In this document: piece by piece, positions 35,705 to 43,307 of the stretch
How the letters are laid out: each line of letters begins with the position of its first letter
Numbering within the stretch: the stretch's first letter is position 1
NCBI GenBank assembly: GCA_024644085.1
Contig: JAHELS010000018.1
Coordinates: forward strand, 1-52,752
Length of the DNA stretch: 52,752 nucleotides
Source of the DNA: Rhodopirellula sp.
Lineage (GTDB): Bacteria > Planctomycetota > Planctomycetia > Pirellulales > Pirellulaceae
Direction of reading: 5' to 3'
Program-made: the position numbers and the translations under genes
The notes under the pieces: model-generated
What the model was told of the DNA's origin: nothing
The model's database searches: none
What the model saw: only the letters and a program-made list of their open reading frames with translations

Positions 35705-36709
35705 ATGATGCCAAATCCGCAAACTCCGCTCGTCGACTCTCTGGGACGCATCCATACCAGCGTCCGGCTGAGTGTCACCGATCGCTGTAATATCCGTTGC
35801 TTTTATTGCATGCCGGAAACGGACATCCCATTCGCTCCGCGCGAACGAATTCTCACTTTCGAGGAAATCCATCGTCTTGCCCGATTGTTGATTCAGCAGT
35901 GTGGGATTCGTGATCTGCGGATCACGGGCGGCGAGCCATTGGTGCGACGTCAACTCAATCGTCTGGTTTCGATGCTACATGAAATTGACGGCCTCGAGGA
36001 TTTGTCGCTGACGACAAACGGCATCTTGTTGGTCGACCAGGCCCGCGATCTTCGGCAAGCCGGATTGAAGCGAATCAACATCAGTTTGGATACGCTCGAC
36101 GAAACGGTCTTTCGCCAGATCACGCGGCGCGAGGGCGTCGAGAGAACGATTGCGGGAATCGATGCTGCAATCGCGTGCGGTTTCGACTCGGTCAAGCTCA
36201 ATGCTCTGGCGATTCGCGGAATCACCGAAAACGAGGTCGTACGATTGGTCGCCTTCGCGCTCGAACGAAGCGTGATGCTGCGATTTATCGAATTCATGCC
36301 GCTCGACGCTGATCGAGCTTGGGAAAAACAGAGTGTGCTGACCGGCGACGAGTTGCTCGGCATCCTCCGCAACCATTTCGGAAAGATCGAAGCAGCCACT
36401 CGCCCCGATCCATCCCAGCCGGCGGAAGAGTTTTTGATCGAAGGAGGTAAAGTTGGAATCATTCGATCGGTGACCCAGCCGTTTTGCAGCGCGTGCAACC
36501 GCATTCGCATCACCGCGGATGGCGCGGTGCGAAATTGTTTGTTTGCCCGGGGAGAGACACCGCTGCGTGAGCTGATGCGAAGCGGCGCAACCGACGATGA
36601 ACTACTGCTTGAAATACGCAACTGCATGCTCAGCAAGGCACCGGCCCACGGGATCGATCGCGAAGGTTTCGTGGCACCCGAGCGGGCGATGTACGCGATC
36701 GGCGGTTGA
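35705..36709 (+). CDS. moaA: GTP 3',8-cyclase MoaA (radical SAM, molybdenum cofactor step 1)
   Basis: 334 residues, the normal length. The radical-SAM cluster motif is C28NIRC32FYC35 in VTDRCNIRCFYCMPE; the second, C-terminal cluster is formed by CSACNRIRITADGAVRNC. SAM- and GTP-binding features are intact (DLRITGGEPLVRR, LSLTTNGILL, RINISLDTLD), and the protein ends in the Gly-Gly tail needed for activity (YAIGG). It converts GTP to 3',8-cyclo-7,8-dihydro-GTP, on the way to cyclic pyranopterin monophosphate. The partner genes moaC, moaD and moaE are not in the window. Its stop is 76 bp from the end of the convergent anti-sigma-like gene. Confidence 0.97.
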   Translation: MMPNPQTPLVDSLGRIHTSVRLSVTDRCNIRCFYCMPETDIPFAPRERILTFEEIHRLARLLIQQCGIRDLRITGGEPLVRRQLNRLVSMLHEIDGLEDLSLTTNGILLVDQARDLRQAGLKRINISLDTLDETVFRQITRREGVERTIAGIDAAIACGFDSVKLNALAIRGITENEVVRLVAFALERSVMLRFIEFMPLDADRAWEKQSVLTGDELLGILRNHFGKIEAATRPDPSQPAEEFLIEGGKVGIIRSVTQPFCSACNRIRITADGAVRNCLFARGETPLRELMRSGATDDELLLEIRNCMLSKAPAHGIDREGFVAPERAMYAIGG

Positions 36710-36731
36710 CACGCCGGAGGCTGGTTTTTTT
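36700..36731 (+). terminator. Possible terminator of moaA
   Basis: A short stem CGGCG/CGCCG (36700-36704 and 36712-36716) spans the moaA stop and is followed by GAGGCTGG and seven T residues (36725-36731). The distance between stem and T-tract is longer than usual, so this is only a tentative call; the gap separates two convergent genes where termination is expected. Confidence 0.35.
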
Positions 36732-36785
36732 CCGACGGAGGCGTACCGAATGCGTCGCTCGGTTGGGACAACCGAGCCACAATCG

Positions 36786-38708
36786 CTACGGCCGCAGCAT
36801 CCACCAGACGCGGTGCAGCAGCAACTCGGGGCTGACGTTTGCCTCTCGCATCGCATCGGCGGCCGTGGCGACAGTGTCCGGCACAGAGCTTCGTCCGGCA
36901 AGGTAGGCGAGGTGCTCGACCTTGCTCTGATCATCCTCGATCAGGGTCAACCACTGGACGGGCAACGATTCGGCCCGGCTGGGGAAGTCCAGCGAGAGTC
37001 GTTTGACGTCGACTTGGTTTCGTTCCCCGTTGTCCGGGGCGTCACCGATTTGGCCGACAAAGGCCGGGTTATCTGTATCAATCGACGCCCCGATCGCTCG
37101 CATCGTTTCGTCCAATCGGTCTCGCATCGAAACGTCGGCCCGCGGAGGCAGCGCGGCGGCAAATGCATCGACCGCATCCATCGCCGCTCGCGTCTCAGCT
37201 TCGCCGGCTGAGAGGACGTTCCCAGCGAGCAACGGAGGGGGCACCGCACGGCGGGTCGCCGGTGAAGCGATGACCAATGCGAGGGTGCGTGCCACGTCGA
37301 ATCCCGAATGCATCAAATCGCGGGTCAAGTTTTCTTCGAGCCGATCGAGTGCTTCGTTATGCGGAGCGCTGATCGGATCGACAACGCGTCCCCGCAGCGG
37401 TTGGCCATGGACGAGTTGCCACAGTGAATTAACGACACCCTGGGCCAACTCCGGAGAGCCATTCAAATGCTGGGTCCATTGGCCGATCGTATCGATCGGT
37501 TGATCGGATTGCCCGTCAATCCAACTCGATGCAATGGCGGGCTCGGCAACCCGTTGGCGTCCGTCGGTCAATTCATAGAAAACCGAGTCGTCTGAATTCG
37601 AAGACGCATCGATCGCGAATTGATTCCCCGCACCCCGAGTCACGCCTCGTCGCAGAAACGCGGTGAACGCCCAATAATCTTCCTGGCGACCGTTGCCTTC
37701 GATATAGGAATCGTGGCACCGGGTGCAGCGAAGATCGACATTCATGGTCAACGATGCCAGACGTCGGACGATCGCGCTATCATCACCATTGACGTTCGAG
37801 CCAACCGAGATCGCCTGGTAAAACGCCGGCGAATTGGAGCTAGTGCCGTTGATCCAGCCGGAGATCGTATGATCAAAGCGTTGCTGCAACTGGAAACAGG
37901 CAACCAATTCATCGATCAATTCCTCCTTTGCTTGCGCGTCGATTCGCGCCAGCCCGCGTTCGGTGATCTGCTGTAACCAACGCGTCGCGACGGCACGCGA
38001 CAACTCGTCTTTGCCGATCTCGACGCGCAGCCGTTCAGGATCATCGACAAGTTCCATGGGCACCGTAGCGCCGAGCAACATCGAAAGCCGGTCCACGACT
38101 TCTTCGGCACTGGCATCGCCCACTGGCTCGATCCCGATCGCATCCCAGTAACCACGCAGCTCCGAATCGACTTGACTGGATACGAGCGATACGGCCTCGA
38201 GGGGACCGGGAGCGACCTGCTCGATGACGGAACCGTTGCGCTCGATCATTTCAGGATCATCACGACCGGAATCAACGACCAACGGGATGCCTTTGGGGGG
38301 CTTTCTGGTCGGAGTCGATTCAGCCACGGCCCGATCGGGAACGACAATGGGTGTGCGAGGTTCGATTGATGGTGATGGGATCGCCGGTTGACCACCATCG
38401 CTTTCGGCCAGCGCAGGCGAGGAGTCGTTCAGCCATTGTTGCGGTTCCAACCAGACGGCGATCATCACGGTCGCCGCAATTGCCGCGATCACGGTCGCCG
38501 CAACAGCAAGATGATTCCTCGACGCCGGCCGAACATCACGGCGGCCGGGCGATCGATTGGTACGCACGAATGATGCGACCTCGGACGGCGAATCGTGCAG
38601 CGACGTCAGGATGTCGCGCGACAAATCGGGCGGCGCCGCGTTGCCGAGCGTCTCGCCAAGCATCGCGTCGATCGCTTGCTCTTCGACAGGTGTCAGGTCT
38701 TCATTCAT
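36786..38708 (-). CDS. Membrane anti-sigma-like protein with DUF1549/DUF1553-like c-type-cytochrome region
   Basis: 640 residues from the ATG at 38708, which overlaps the sigma gene's TGA (ATGA). Residues 1-65 are cytoplasmic and helical (MNEDLTPVEEQAIDAMLGET, PPDLSRDILTSL), in the place where anti-sigma domains bind. A single membrane helix follows (~67-87, HLAVAATVIAAIAATVMIAV). The long extracytoplasmic part has a Pro-rich spacer, then a region aligning by eye with DUF1549/DUF1553 proteins: LRCTRCHDSYIEGNGRQ (near residue 328), DSVFYELTDGRQRVAEP, GVVNSLWQLVHGQPLRGRVV and RDLMHSGFDVARTLALVIAS. The CxxCH suggests covalent haem binding, although only one such motif is seen. It is the last gene of the operon whose first gene encodes a full DUF1549/1553 protein. 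Anti-sigma function is inferred from position and layout. Confidence 0.82.
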   Translation of the reverse strand: MNEDLTPVEEQAIDAMLGETLGNAAPPDLSRDILTSLHDSPSEVASFVRTNRSPGRRDVRPASRNHLAVAATVIAAIAATVMIAVWLEPQQWLNDSSPALAESDGGQPAIPSPSIEPRTPIVVPDRAVAESTPTRKPPKGIPLVVDSGRDDPEMIERNGSVIEQVAPGPLEAVSLVSSQVDSELRGYWDAIGIEPVGDASAEEVVDRLSMLLGATVPMELVDDPERLRVEIGKDELSRAVATRWLQQITERGLARIDAQAKEELIDELVACFQLQQRFDHTISGWINGTSSNSPAFYQAISVGSNVNGDDSAIVRRLASLTMNVDLRCTRCHDSYIEGNGRQEDYWAFTAFLRRGVTRGAGNQFAIDASSNSDDSVFYELTDGRQRVAEPAIASSWIDGQSDQPIDTIGQWTQHLNGSPELAQGVVNSLWQLVHGQPLRGRVVDPISAPHNEALDRLEENLTRDLMHSGFDVARTLALVIASPATRRAVPPPLLAGNVLSAGEAETRAAMDAVDAFAAALPPRADVSMRDRLDETMRAIGASIDTDNPAFVGQIGDAPDNGERNQVDVKRLSLDFPSRAESLPVQWLTLIEDDQSKVEHLAYLAGRSSVPDTVATAADAMREANVSPELLLHRVWWMLRP

Positions 38709-39337
38709 GATTCGGAATCGCCCCGCAGTCGCTGCTCCACACATTGGCGGAGTTGTTGTTTGGCTCGTTGCATCAGATTGCGGGCTCCGTGATCAGAGAT
38801 GTCGAGTGATTTTCCGATGTCGACTCGGCTGACCTGGTCCGCAAATCTCAATTTCAATGCTTGCTGTGCTCGTTCGGATAGGGTTGAGAAACATTCACGC
38901 AATGCTTCGATGGCGAGATCGCCGGTCAAATCTTTTCCTGCCCAGCGGTCCCAGGTTTCGTCCAACAAGGCCGGTTCGGCGATCGTCTGGACTCGACCCT
39001 GCTTACGATGTTGGGACACGAGCAGGTTGTATGCGGTTCTCCGCAGGTAACTTGATGTAGCGGCGTCGCTGTGTTGCACGAAGCTGTCGCGCCGCAGCAC
39101 TCGTAAAAAGGTCTCCTGTGTCAAATCATCGGCGGTCGACGAGTCACATCCCAGCATTCTCAGGTAGCGCCAGATTCCGCGTTGGTGACGCGCGACCAGT
39201 TCGGCCGGCCCCAATTCAACCGCTTCGCCAGATGAGGGGGCGTCGCTCTGGGCGCTCGCATCCTCATTTTGGCTGGGCGATTCCGAATGGGACAGGGTTT
39301 CCGAGGGCCGGTCTTGCGATCCCTGCGGCTCTGCCAC
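38705..39337 (-). CDS. ECF sigma factor
   Basis: 210 residues from a GTG at 39337, five bases after the DUF1501 stop, so translation is probably coupled. The first ~45 residues are Ser/Glu/Gln/Asp-rich and probably unstructured. Region 2 is ELVARHQRGIWRYLRMLGCD then TADDLTQETFLRVLRR; region 4 is LSERAQQALKLRFADQVSRV followed by GKSLDISDHGARNLMQRAKQ. This is a standard ECF arrangement with no extra C-terminal domain. Its stop overlaps the start of the membrane anti-sigma-like protein. Being embedded in a DUF1549-DUF1501 operon, it may control that operon itself and further genes of the same type elsewhere (inference). Confidence 0.93.
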   Translation of the reverse strand: MAEPQGSQDRPSETLSHSESPSQNEDASAQSDAPSSGEAVELGPAELVARHQRGIWRYLRMLGCDSSTADDLTQETFLRVLRRDSFVQHSDAATSSYLRRTAYNLLVSQHRKQGRVQTIAEPALLDETWDRWAGKDLTGDLAIEALRECFSTLSERAQQALKLRFADQVSRVDIGKSLDISDHGARNLMQRAKQQLRQCVEQRLRGDSES

Positions 39338-39342
39338 TTGGT

Positions 39343-40617
39343 TTACGCCACAAGTTCGCTGATGATCTTTCCACCTCCAGCAATTTTCATCGGTCGACCA
39401 TTTTTACTGGTGAACGTTTTCTCGGTTGAAATCCCTAGACCGCGACAAACGGTGGTCATCAGGTCTTCGCTGCTGAACGGTTCAGTTTCGACCGCCATGC
39501 CATCGCTGCTGGTTTCGCCAACCGCGAGGCCTCCCTTGATATCGCCGCCGCCGACGACACAGGACCAGGCACGGGCGAAGTGATCACGACCGGCATTCTG
39601 GTTGATGCGGGGCGTGCGTCCGAATTCACCCATCCAGATCACCACGGTGTCCTTGAGCAACTCCCGCTGCGCCAAGTCTTCGACCAGGGCACCCATGGCG
39701 CGGTCAAGCTGCGGCAACTTGTTATCCGACAGGATGGTATGGATCCCGTTGTGGTTATCCCAACCGCCGAGATCAACTTCCACAAACGGCACACCCGCTT
39801 CGACCAATCGACGAGCCAACAGGCAACCCTGGCCGAAGCCATCGGTGCCGTAGCGCTCCTTGACCTCTTCCGGCTCTTTCTCGACTCGGAACGCTTCCAT
39901 CTGGTCGCTGGTCATCAAGTCAAATGTCTTCTTGAGAACCTTGGCATGTTCGCTGGCAGGCAAATCGCGCGTTCGCTTTGCGAATCCAGTTTCGATTGTG
40001 TCCAGCGCCGCCATCCGCTGCAGCAAGCGGTTGTCCTCAAGCTTCATCTCGAGGTTCCGGATACGCCCGTTGCTGGTAACCGAAAACGGAGACCATGCCA
40101 TGCCGAGGAATCCAGGTCCCGCACTGGCACCGCCGATTGAGACGAACGGAGGGATTTCAAGGTGCGGGCGCTGGTCCATCGTTTCGTGTGCGATCACCGC
40201 CCCGTAACTGGGATGCTCGATGTTCGGGTTGGGAACAAAACCGGTGTGCATGTAATAGCGGCCGCGGTTGTGATCCGCTTCACGCGTCGACATGCTTCGC
40301 ACGATCGACAGATGCTTCATCTGCTGGGCGACGTTCGGCATGTGTTCACAAATCTGCATGTCACCGGTGGTCGAAATCGGCTTGAAGGGCCCGCCGGTCG
40401 GGGCACCGGGTTTCAGGTCCCAGATATCGATCGTCGCTGGTCCACCACCCATCCACAGCAGGATGGCCGACTTGCCATTCTTCTTGAGTTCGTCGGAGTT
40501 CGCGTAGATCGCGTTGCCCATTGTCATCGATGCGGTAACCGCCGCGGATGAACCGGCCAGGTGTTGCATGAAGTGCCGTCGCGTCATGCCGGCGGGGGTT
40601 TGCCAATTGCTAATCAT
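39343..40617 (-). CDS. DUF1501 domain protein with Tat-type signal
   Basis: 424 residues. A twin-arginine signal is near the N-terminus (MTRRHFMQHLAGSSAAVTAS). DUF1501 features: AILLWMGGGPATIDIWDLKP, GDMQICEHMPNVAQQMKHLS, FVEVDLGGWDNHNGIHT, VVIWMGEFGRTPRINQNAG and DHFARAWSCVVGGGDIKGGL. It is shorter than and clearly paralogous to the protein at 33486-34907. Here it follows a DUF1549/1553 gene, the usual planctomycete pairing, and is followed after 5 bp by an ECF sigma gene, which is not usual. The 154-bp gap upstream contains a long hairpin. The ATG at 40617 has only a modest GGAAA ribosome site; an internal ATG ten codons on is an alternative. Confidence 0.92.
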   Translation of the reverse strand: MISNWQTPAGMTRRHFMQHLAGSSAAVTASMTMGNAIYANSDELKKNGKSAILLWMGGGPATIDIWDLKPGAPTGGPFKPISTTGDMQICEHMPNVAQQMKHLSIVRSMSTREADHNRGRYYMHTGFVPNPNIEHPSYGAVIAHETMDQRPHLEIPPFVSIGGASAGPGFLGMAWSPFSVTSNGRIRNLEMKLEDNRLLQRMAALDTIETGFAKRTRDLPASEHAKVLKKTFDLMTSDQMEAFRVEKEPEEVKERYGTDGFGQGCLLARRLVEAGVPFVEVDLGGWDNHNGIHTILSDNKLPQLDRAMGALVEDLAQRELLKDTVVIWMGEFGRTPRINQNAGRDHFARAWSCVVGGGDIKGGLAVGETSSDGMAVETEPFSSEDLMTTVCRGLGISTEKTFTSKNGRPMKIAGGGKIISELVA

Positions 40618-40695
40618 CGATAGGTTTCCAAGGAGGAGTTTAAGCGTGTGTCAGTAAGTGAAAGGGAAGGGTGGTGAAAAAGATGAACCAGGCTT

Positions 40696-40755
40696 TGTCT
40701 CAAAAGGGGCCTGACCCTCTCCATGCAACTAAAGGGTCAGGCCCCTTTTGAGACA
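40696..40755. repeat. Perfect 23-bp inverted repeat (REP-like hairpin)
   Basis: Arms at 40696-40718 and 40733-40755 are exact reverse complements (arm core CAAAAGGGGCCTGACCCT) around a 14-nt loop. The element lies between the DUF1549/1553 gene and the DUF1501 gene of the same operon. No T-tract follows on the minus strand, so it is unlikely to stop transcription by itself; it could stabilise the upstream message, attenuate, or be a dispersed REP-type element. GGGGYCTGACCC-type palindromes resemble those I associate with REP/RAYT elements in several bacteria. Confidence 0.8.
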
Positions 40756-40771
40756 TGGTGCGAAAGATGGA

Positions 40772-42415
40772 CTAGTGCTGCATGATGAATTCGTTGCTGT
40801 TAAGAATGGCCCACCACATGTCCTGGAGCATTTCTTTTTCGTCCCCGCCGCGGGCGGCAAGAAGCTTGTTGGCGACGGTCATTTCACTGCGCGTCGGCCG
40901 CCGTGCCAGACCCGACATGAACAACTCGGTCAATCGGTCTCGTGGTGATCGTCCGGTGGCGGCGATGCGGTCGATGAAGCTTCCCTTGTCGGTGCTGGTG
41001 GCCTTCTTGGTCAAGTCGCCGTTGAACAACATCAGCGCCTGGGGGATGGAACCATTGAACGTCGTGGCTTCGTCACCTTCGTCGGTCCCAAAGGCGACGA
41101 CGAACTGCTGCAACCATCGGCGTCGCTCCTGCTCCTGCTGCTCGTAACTGCCCGAACCTGCCGCGTCGGTGGCGGTGACCATCGACTGGTACAGTTGCTC
41201 GGCCGTCATCTGGCGGAGATAAAACCGCGAGAACTTGGGCATCTCCCCGATCGATGGATCATCGATTTCGTTGTTCGATCCCAGCACCGGCGACAATTGG
41301 TACGATTCGCTCAAGGTGATCCAAGTGATCAACTGCTTGAGGTCATAACTTGCCTGGCGAAACTCCTTGCTCAATTGATTTAACAATTCGGGATGGGACG
41401 TCGGGTTGTGGGGACCCAGGTCGTCGACCGGCTTGGTGAACCCGTATCCAAGAAACAGCGACCACATTCGGTTGACCGCCATCTTGTCCAGGTTCTCGCT
41501 CTCCATCATCAATCGACCGAGTTCGTTACGGCGATTCACGTCGCTCACGAAACCGCTGACGTCGATCGCTGTGCCGTCGGTGAAAACTGGGTAGGCAACG
41601 CGGGTCAATCCATTGCGAAGTTCGTAGAAAACCAATGCATCGAGGGGATCGTTGGCTTCGCCCGCAAAATCTTCATTGACCAGCTCGGCATGATCGATGT
41701 CACGCGTCCCGTCGACAAATCGACGCAGCGAACGAGTTTGCCGGAAGAACGAGTTGAACTCCCAGAACATCTGCTGCTTCCACTGGTTGAACGGGTGATT
41801 GTGACACTGTGTGCACTGCACCTGTTGCCCGAGGAAAATTCGCGATGTGGCACTCGCCGCGAGCACGCCCTTTTCTTCGTTGACCTTGTCGACCAGAAAA
41901 TTCACGGCGCCGTTGAAATTCGGTGCTCCCGGCTTGGTCGCGCCTTCGGCGGTCACAAGCTCGAAGACCATCGTGTTGTAAGGCTTGTTCATCGCGAACG
42001 AGTCACGCAGGTACTTCTGCATCCCATCGCGGCTGGTCATCGAACGCCGATCGGTGCCACCGCTGCGGCCGATCAGAATATTCGTCCAAACGGTGGCCCA
42101 GTGCCCGGCATACTCTTCGGTGTATCGATCGTCGTACAACAACTTCTCGACCAACTTGGCGCGGTTGTCACTGCCACGCTCGTCAAGAAACTCCTGCAAT
42201 TCGTCGTGGCTCGGAATCCGCCCGATCACGTCGAGGAACACGCGTCGACACCACGTGGCATCATCGACCTCCGGTGCAGGTCGAATCTGAAAATCACGCC
42301 ATCCCTGTTCGATGATCTCGTTGATCGCTTCGACCTGGGCGGGGACCGCCCTTTCGGCAGCCACGGCGGGGCCGGCAACCAGAACAGCAAAACAGAGAAG
42401 TGTGTGGCGGACCAT
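40772..42415 (-). CDS. DUF1549/DUF1553 domain protein (planctomycete cytochrome-like)
   Basis: 547 residues with a signal peptide (MVRHTLLCFAVLVAGPAVA). DUF1549: WCRRVFLDVIGRIPSHDELQ, KLLYDDRYTEEYAGHWATVW, and the haem-type motif QCTQCHNHPFNQWKQQMFW near residue 200. DUF1553: LDKMAVNRMWSLFLGYGFTK, DDLGPHNPTSHPELLNQL, LKQLITWITLSESYQLS, and SGLARRPTRSEMTVANKLLA. It lacks the N-terminal PSC/cytochrome domain found in the longer relatives. It is the first gene of the operon with a DUF1501 protein, an ECF sigma factor and the anti-sigma-like protein. The biochemical function of the family is unknown; the CxxCH motif suggests haem and so redox activity in the periplasm. Confidence 0.92.
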   Translation of the reverse strand: MVRHTLLCFAVLVAGPAVAAERAVPAQVEAINEIIEQGWRDFQIRPAPEVDDATWCRRVFLDVIGRIPSHDELQEFLDERGSDNRAKLVEKLLYDDRYTEEYAGHWATVWTNILIGRSGGTDRRSMTSRDGMQKYLRDSFAMNKPYNTMVFELVTAEGATKPGAPNFNGAVNFLVDKVNEEKGVLAASATSRIFLGQQVQCTQCHNHPFNQWKQQMFWEFNSFFRQTRSLRRFVDGTRDIDHAELVNEDFAGEANDPLDALVFYELRNGLTRVAYPVFTDGTAIDVSGFVSDVNRRNELGRLMMESENLDKMAVNRMWSLFLGYGFTKPVDDLGPHNPTSHPELLNQLSKEFRQASYDLKQLITWITLSESYQLSPVLGSNNEIDDPSIGEMPKFSRFYLRQMTAEQLYQSMVTATDAAGSGSYEQQEQERRRWLQQFVVAFGTDEGDEATTFNGSIPQALMLFNGDLTKKATSTDKGSFIDRIAATGRSPRDRLTELFMSGLARRPTRSEMTVANKLLAARGGDEKEMLQDMWWAILNSNEFIMQH

Positions 42416-42719
42416 TTGAAGGGGATCCCGGGAGAGAAAGAGAGGTGTCGCGTCTGATTACAGAACGACCCCGGATAACTGATGTACCCAGAACCAACGC
42501 TTGAGGGGGCCATTCCGGCGAACTTCATTCTATTCGACGGCAACACGTCCCACAAAGACCCGCGTTTCACGGCACTTTCGACGACCAACGCCCAGGATGA
42601 AATCCGATTGAGATGGCTGCGGGAATGCCAGATCGGCTCGCCTCCCCCCAATTGGACAAGAATTGCTGCGGCGGTAGAGCGCACCAGCGCGTGCCGAAAC
42701 GGTCCAGCCGGGGGCGGGC
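42416..42719. other. Intergenic region upstream of the DUF1549-sigma operon
   Basis: 304 bp between the start of the DUF1549/1553 gene and the stop of the phosphatase-like gene, both on the minus strand. It must hold the promoter of the operon. On the minus strand a TAGAAT string (near 42530) could be a -10 hexamer with only weak -35 candidates, and no clear ECF-type GGAAC motif could be assigned. The first ~60 bp upstream of the ATG are rich in C/T (CTCTCTTTCTCTCCCGGG). No gene or repeat was recognised. Confidence 0.4.
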
Positions 42720-43307
42720 TTAACCGATCGCGGCCTCGATCAAATCCCAACTCGCTGAGTCGGTTTCGGCTTTCCACAAGTCGGACAGCTCTTCGCCTCG
42801 CAGAATGCTGCCAACCACCCAGGCCATTGGATCGGGGATCACGATTGCGATCACCCTGTCACCATTCTTGCGAATGACCTTGCGGACCGCTTTGACCACT
42901 CTGGCCTGAGCGTCACGGATCGTTTCACCGCCGGGGGGACAGATATCGGTGGGCGAGTCCTGGCCCTGGCGATAAACGCGGGGCAGATTCCGGCGAAGTT
43001 CATCGATCAATTTGCCGTGCCACAAACCGTGATCGATATTACGAAAGGCATCGACCACCTTGATCCGTACATCATCGCGTCCCCTCGCCAAGCGGTCGGC
43101 GGTCTCGCGCGCCGATTCGCAGGGGGATGAATAAATCGTTTTGACGTCGAACTCGGCCAATTGCTCGGTCAGCGAGTTCACTTGCTCGTGACCGCGCTGG
43201 CTCATTGGCATGTCGAGCGACCCTTTGATGCGACCCTGGTCGTCAAAGTCGGTCGCGCCGGGTCGTATCAGCAGCACACGGGTCGCGGTTGGTGTTTTTG
43301 CGATCAT
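42720..43307 (-). CDS. Histidine-phosphatase-fold protein without catalytic histidines
   Basis: 195 residues from the ATG at 43307, which overlaps the rpe TGA (ATGA). The fold of the phosphoglycerate mutase / histidine phosphatase superfamily is clear: VLLIRPGATDFDDQGRIKGS, LDMPMSQRGHEQ, KTIYSSPCESARETA, CPPGGETIRDAQARV. But the residues that define catalysis are gone: Pro16 stands where the phospho-accepting His of RHGE/T belongs, Ser65 replaces the arginine of SSPLxRA, and the second histidine (VSHGG) is replaced by VIPDPMAW near residue 158. It therefore cannot work by the phosphohistidine mechanism and may bind a ligand or regulate its partner. Coupling to rpe suggests a role near the pentose phosphate pathway or Calvin-type sugars (inference). 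Confidence 0.85.
   Translation of the reverse strand: MIAKTPTATRVLLIRPGATDFDDQGRIKGSLDMPMSQRGHEQVNSLTEQLAEFDVKTIYSSPCESARETADRLARGRDDVRIKVVDAFRNIDHGLWHGKLIDELRRNLPRVYRQGQDSPTDICPPGGETIRDAQARVVKAVRKVIRKNGDRVIAIVIPDPMAWVVGSILRGEELSDLWKAETDSASWDLIEAAIG

Noticed and set aside
41393-42457. 354-codon + strand frame
   Set aside because: Antisense to the DUF1549/1553 gene.
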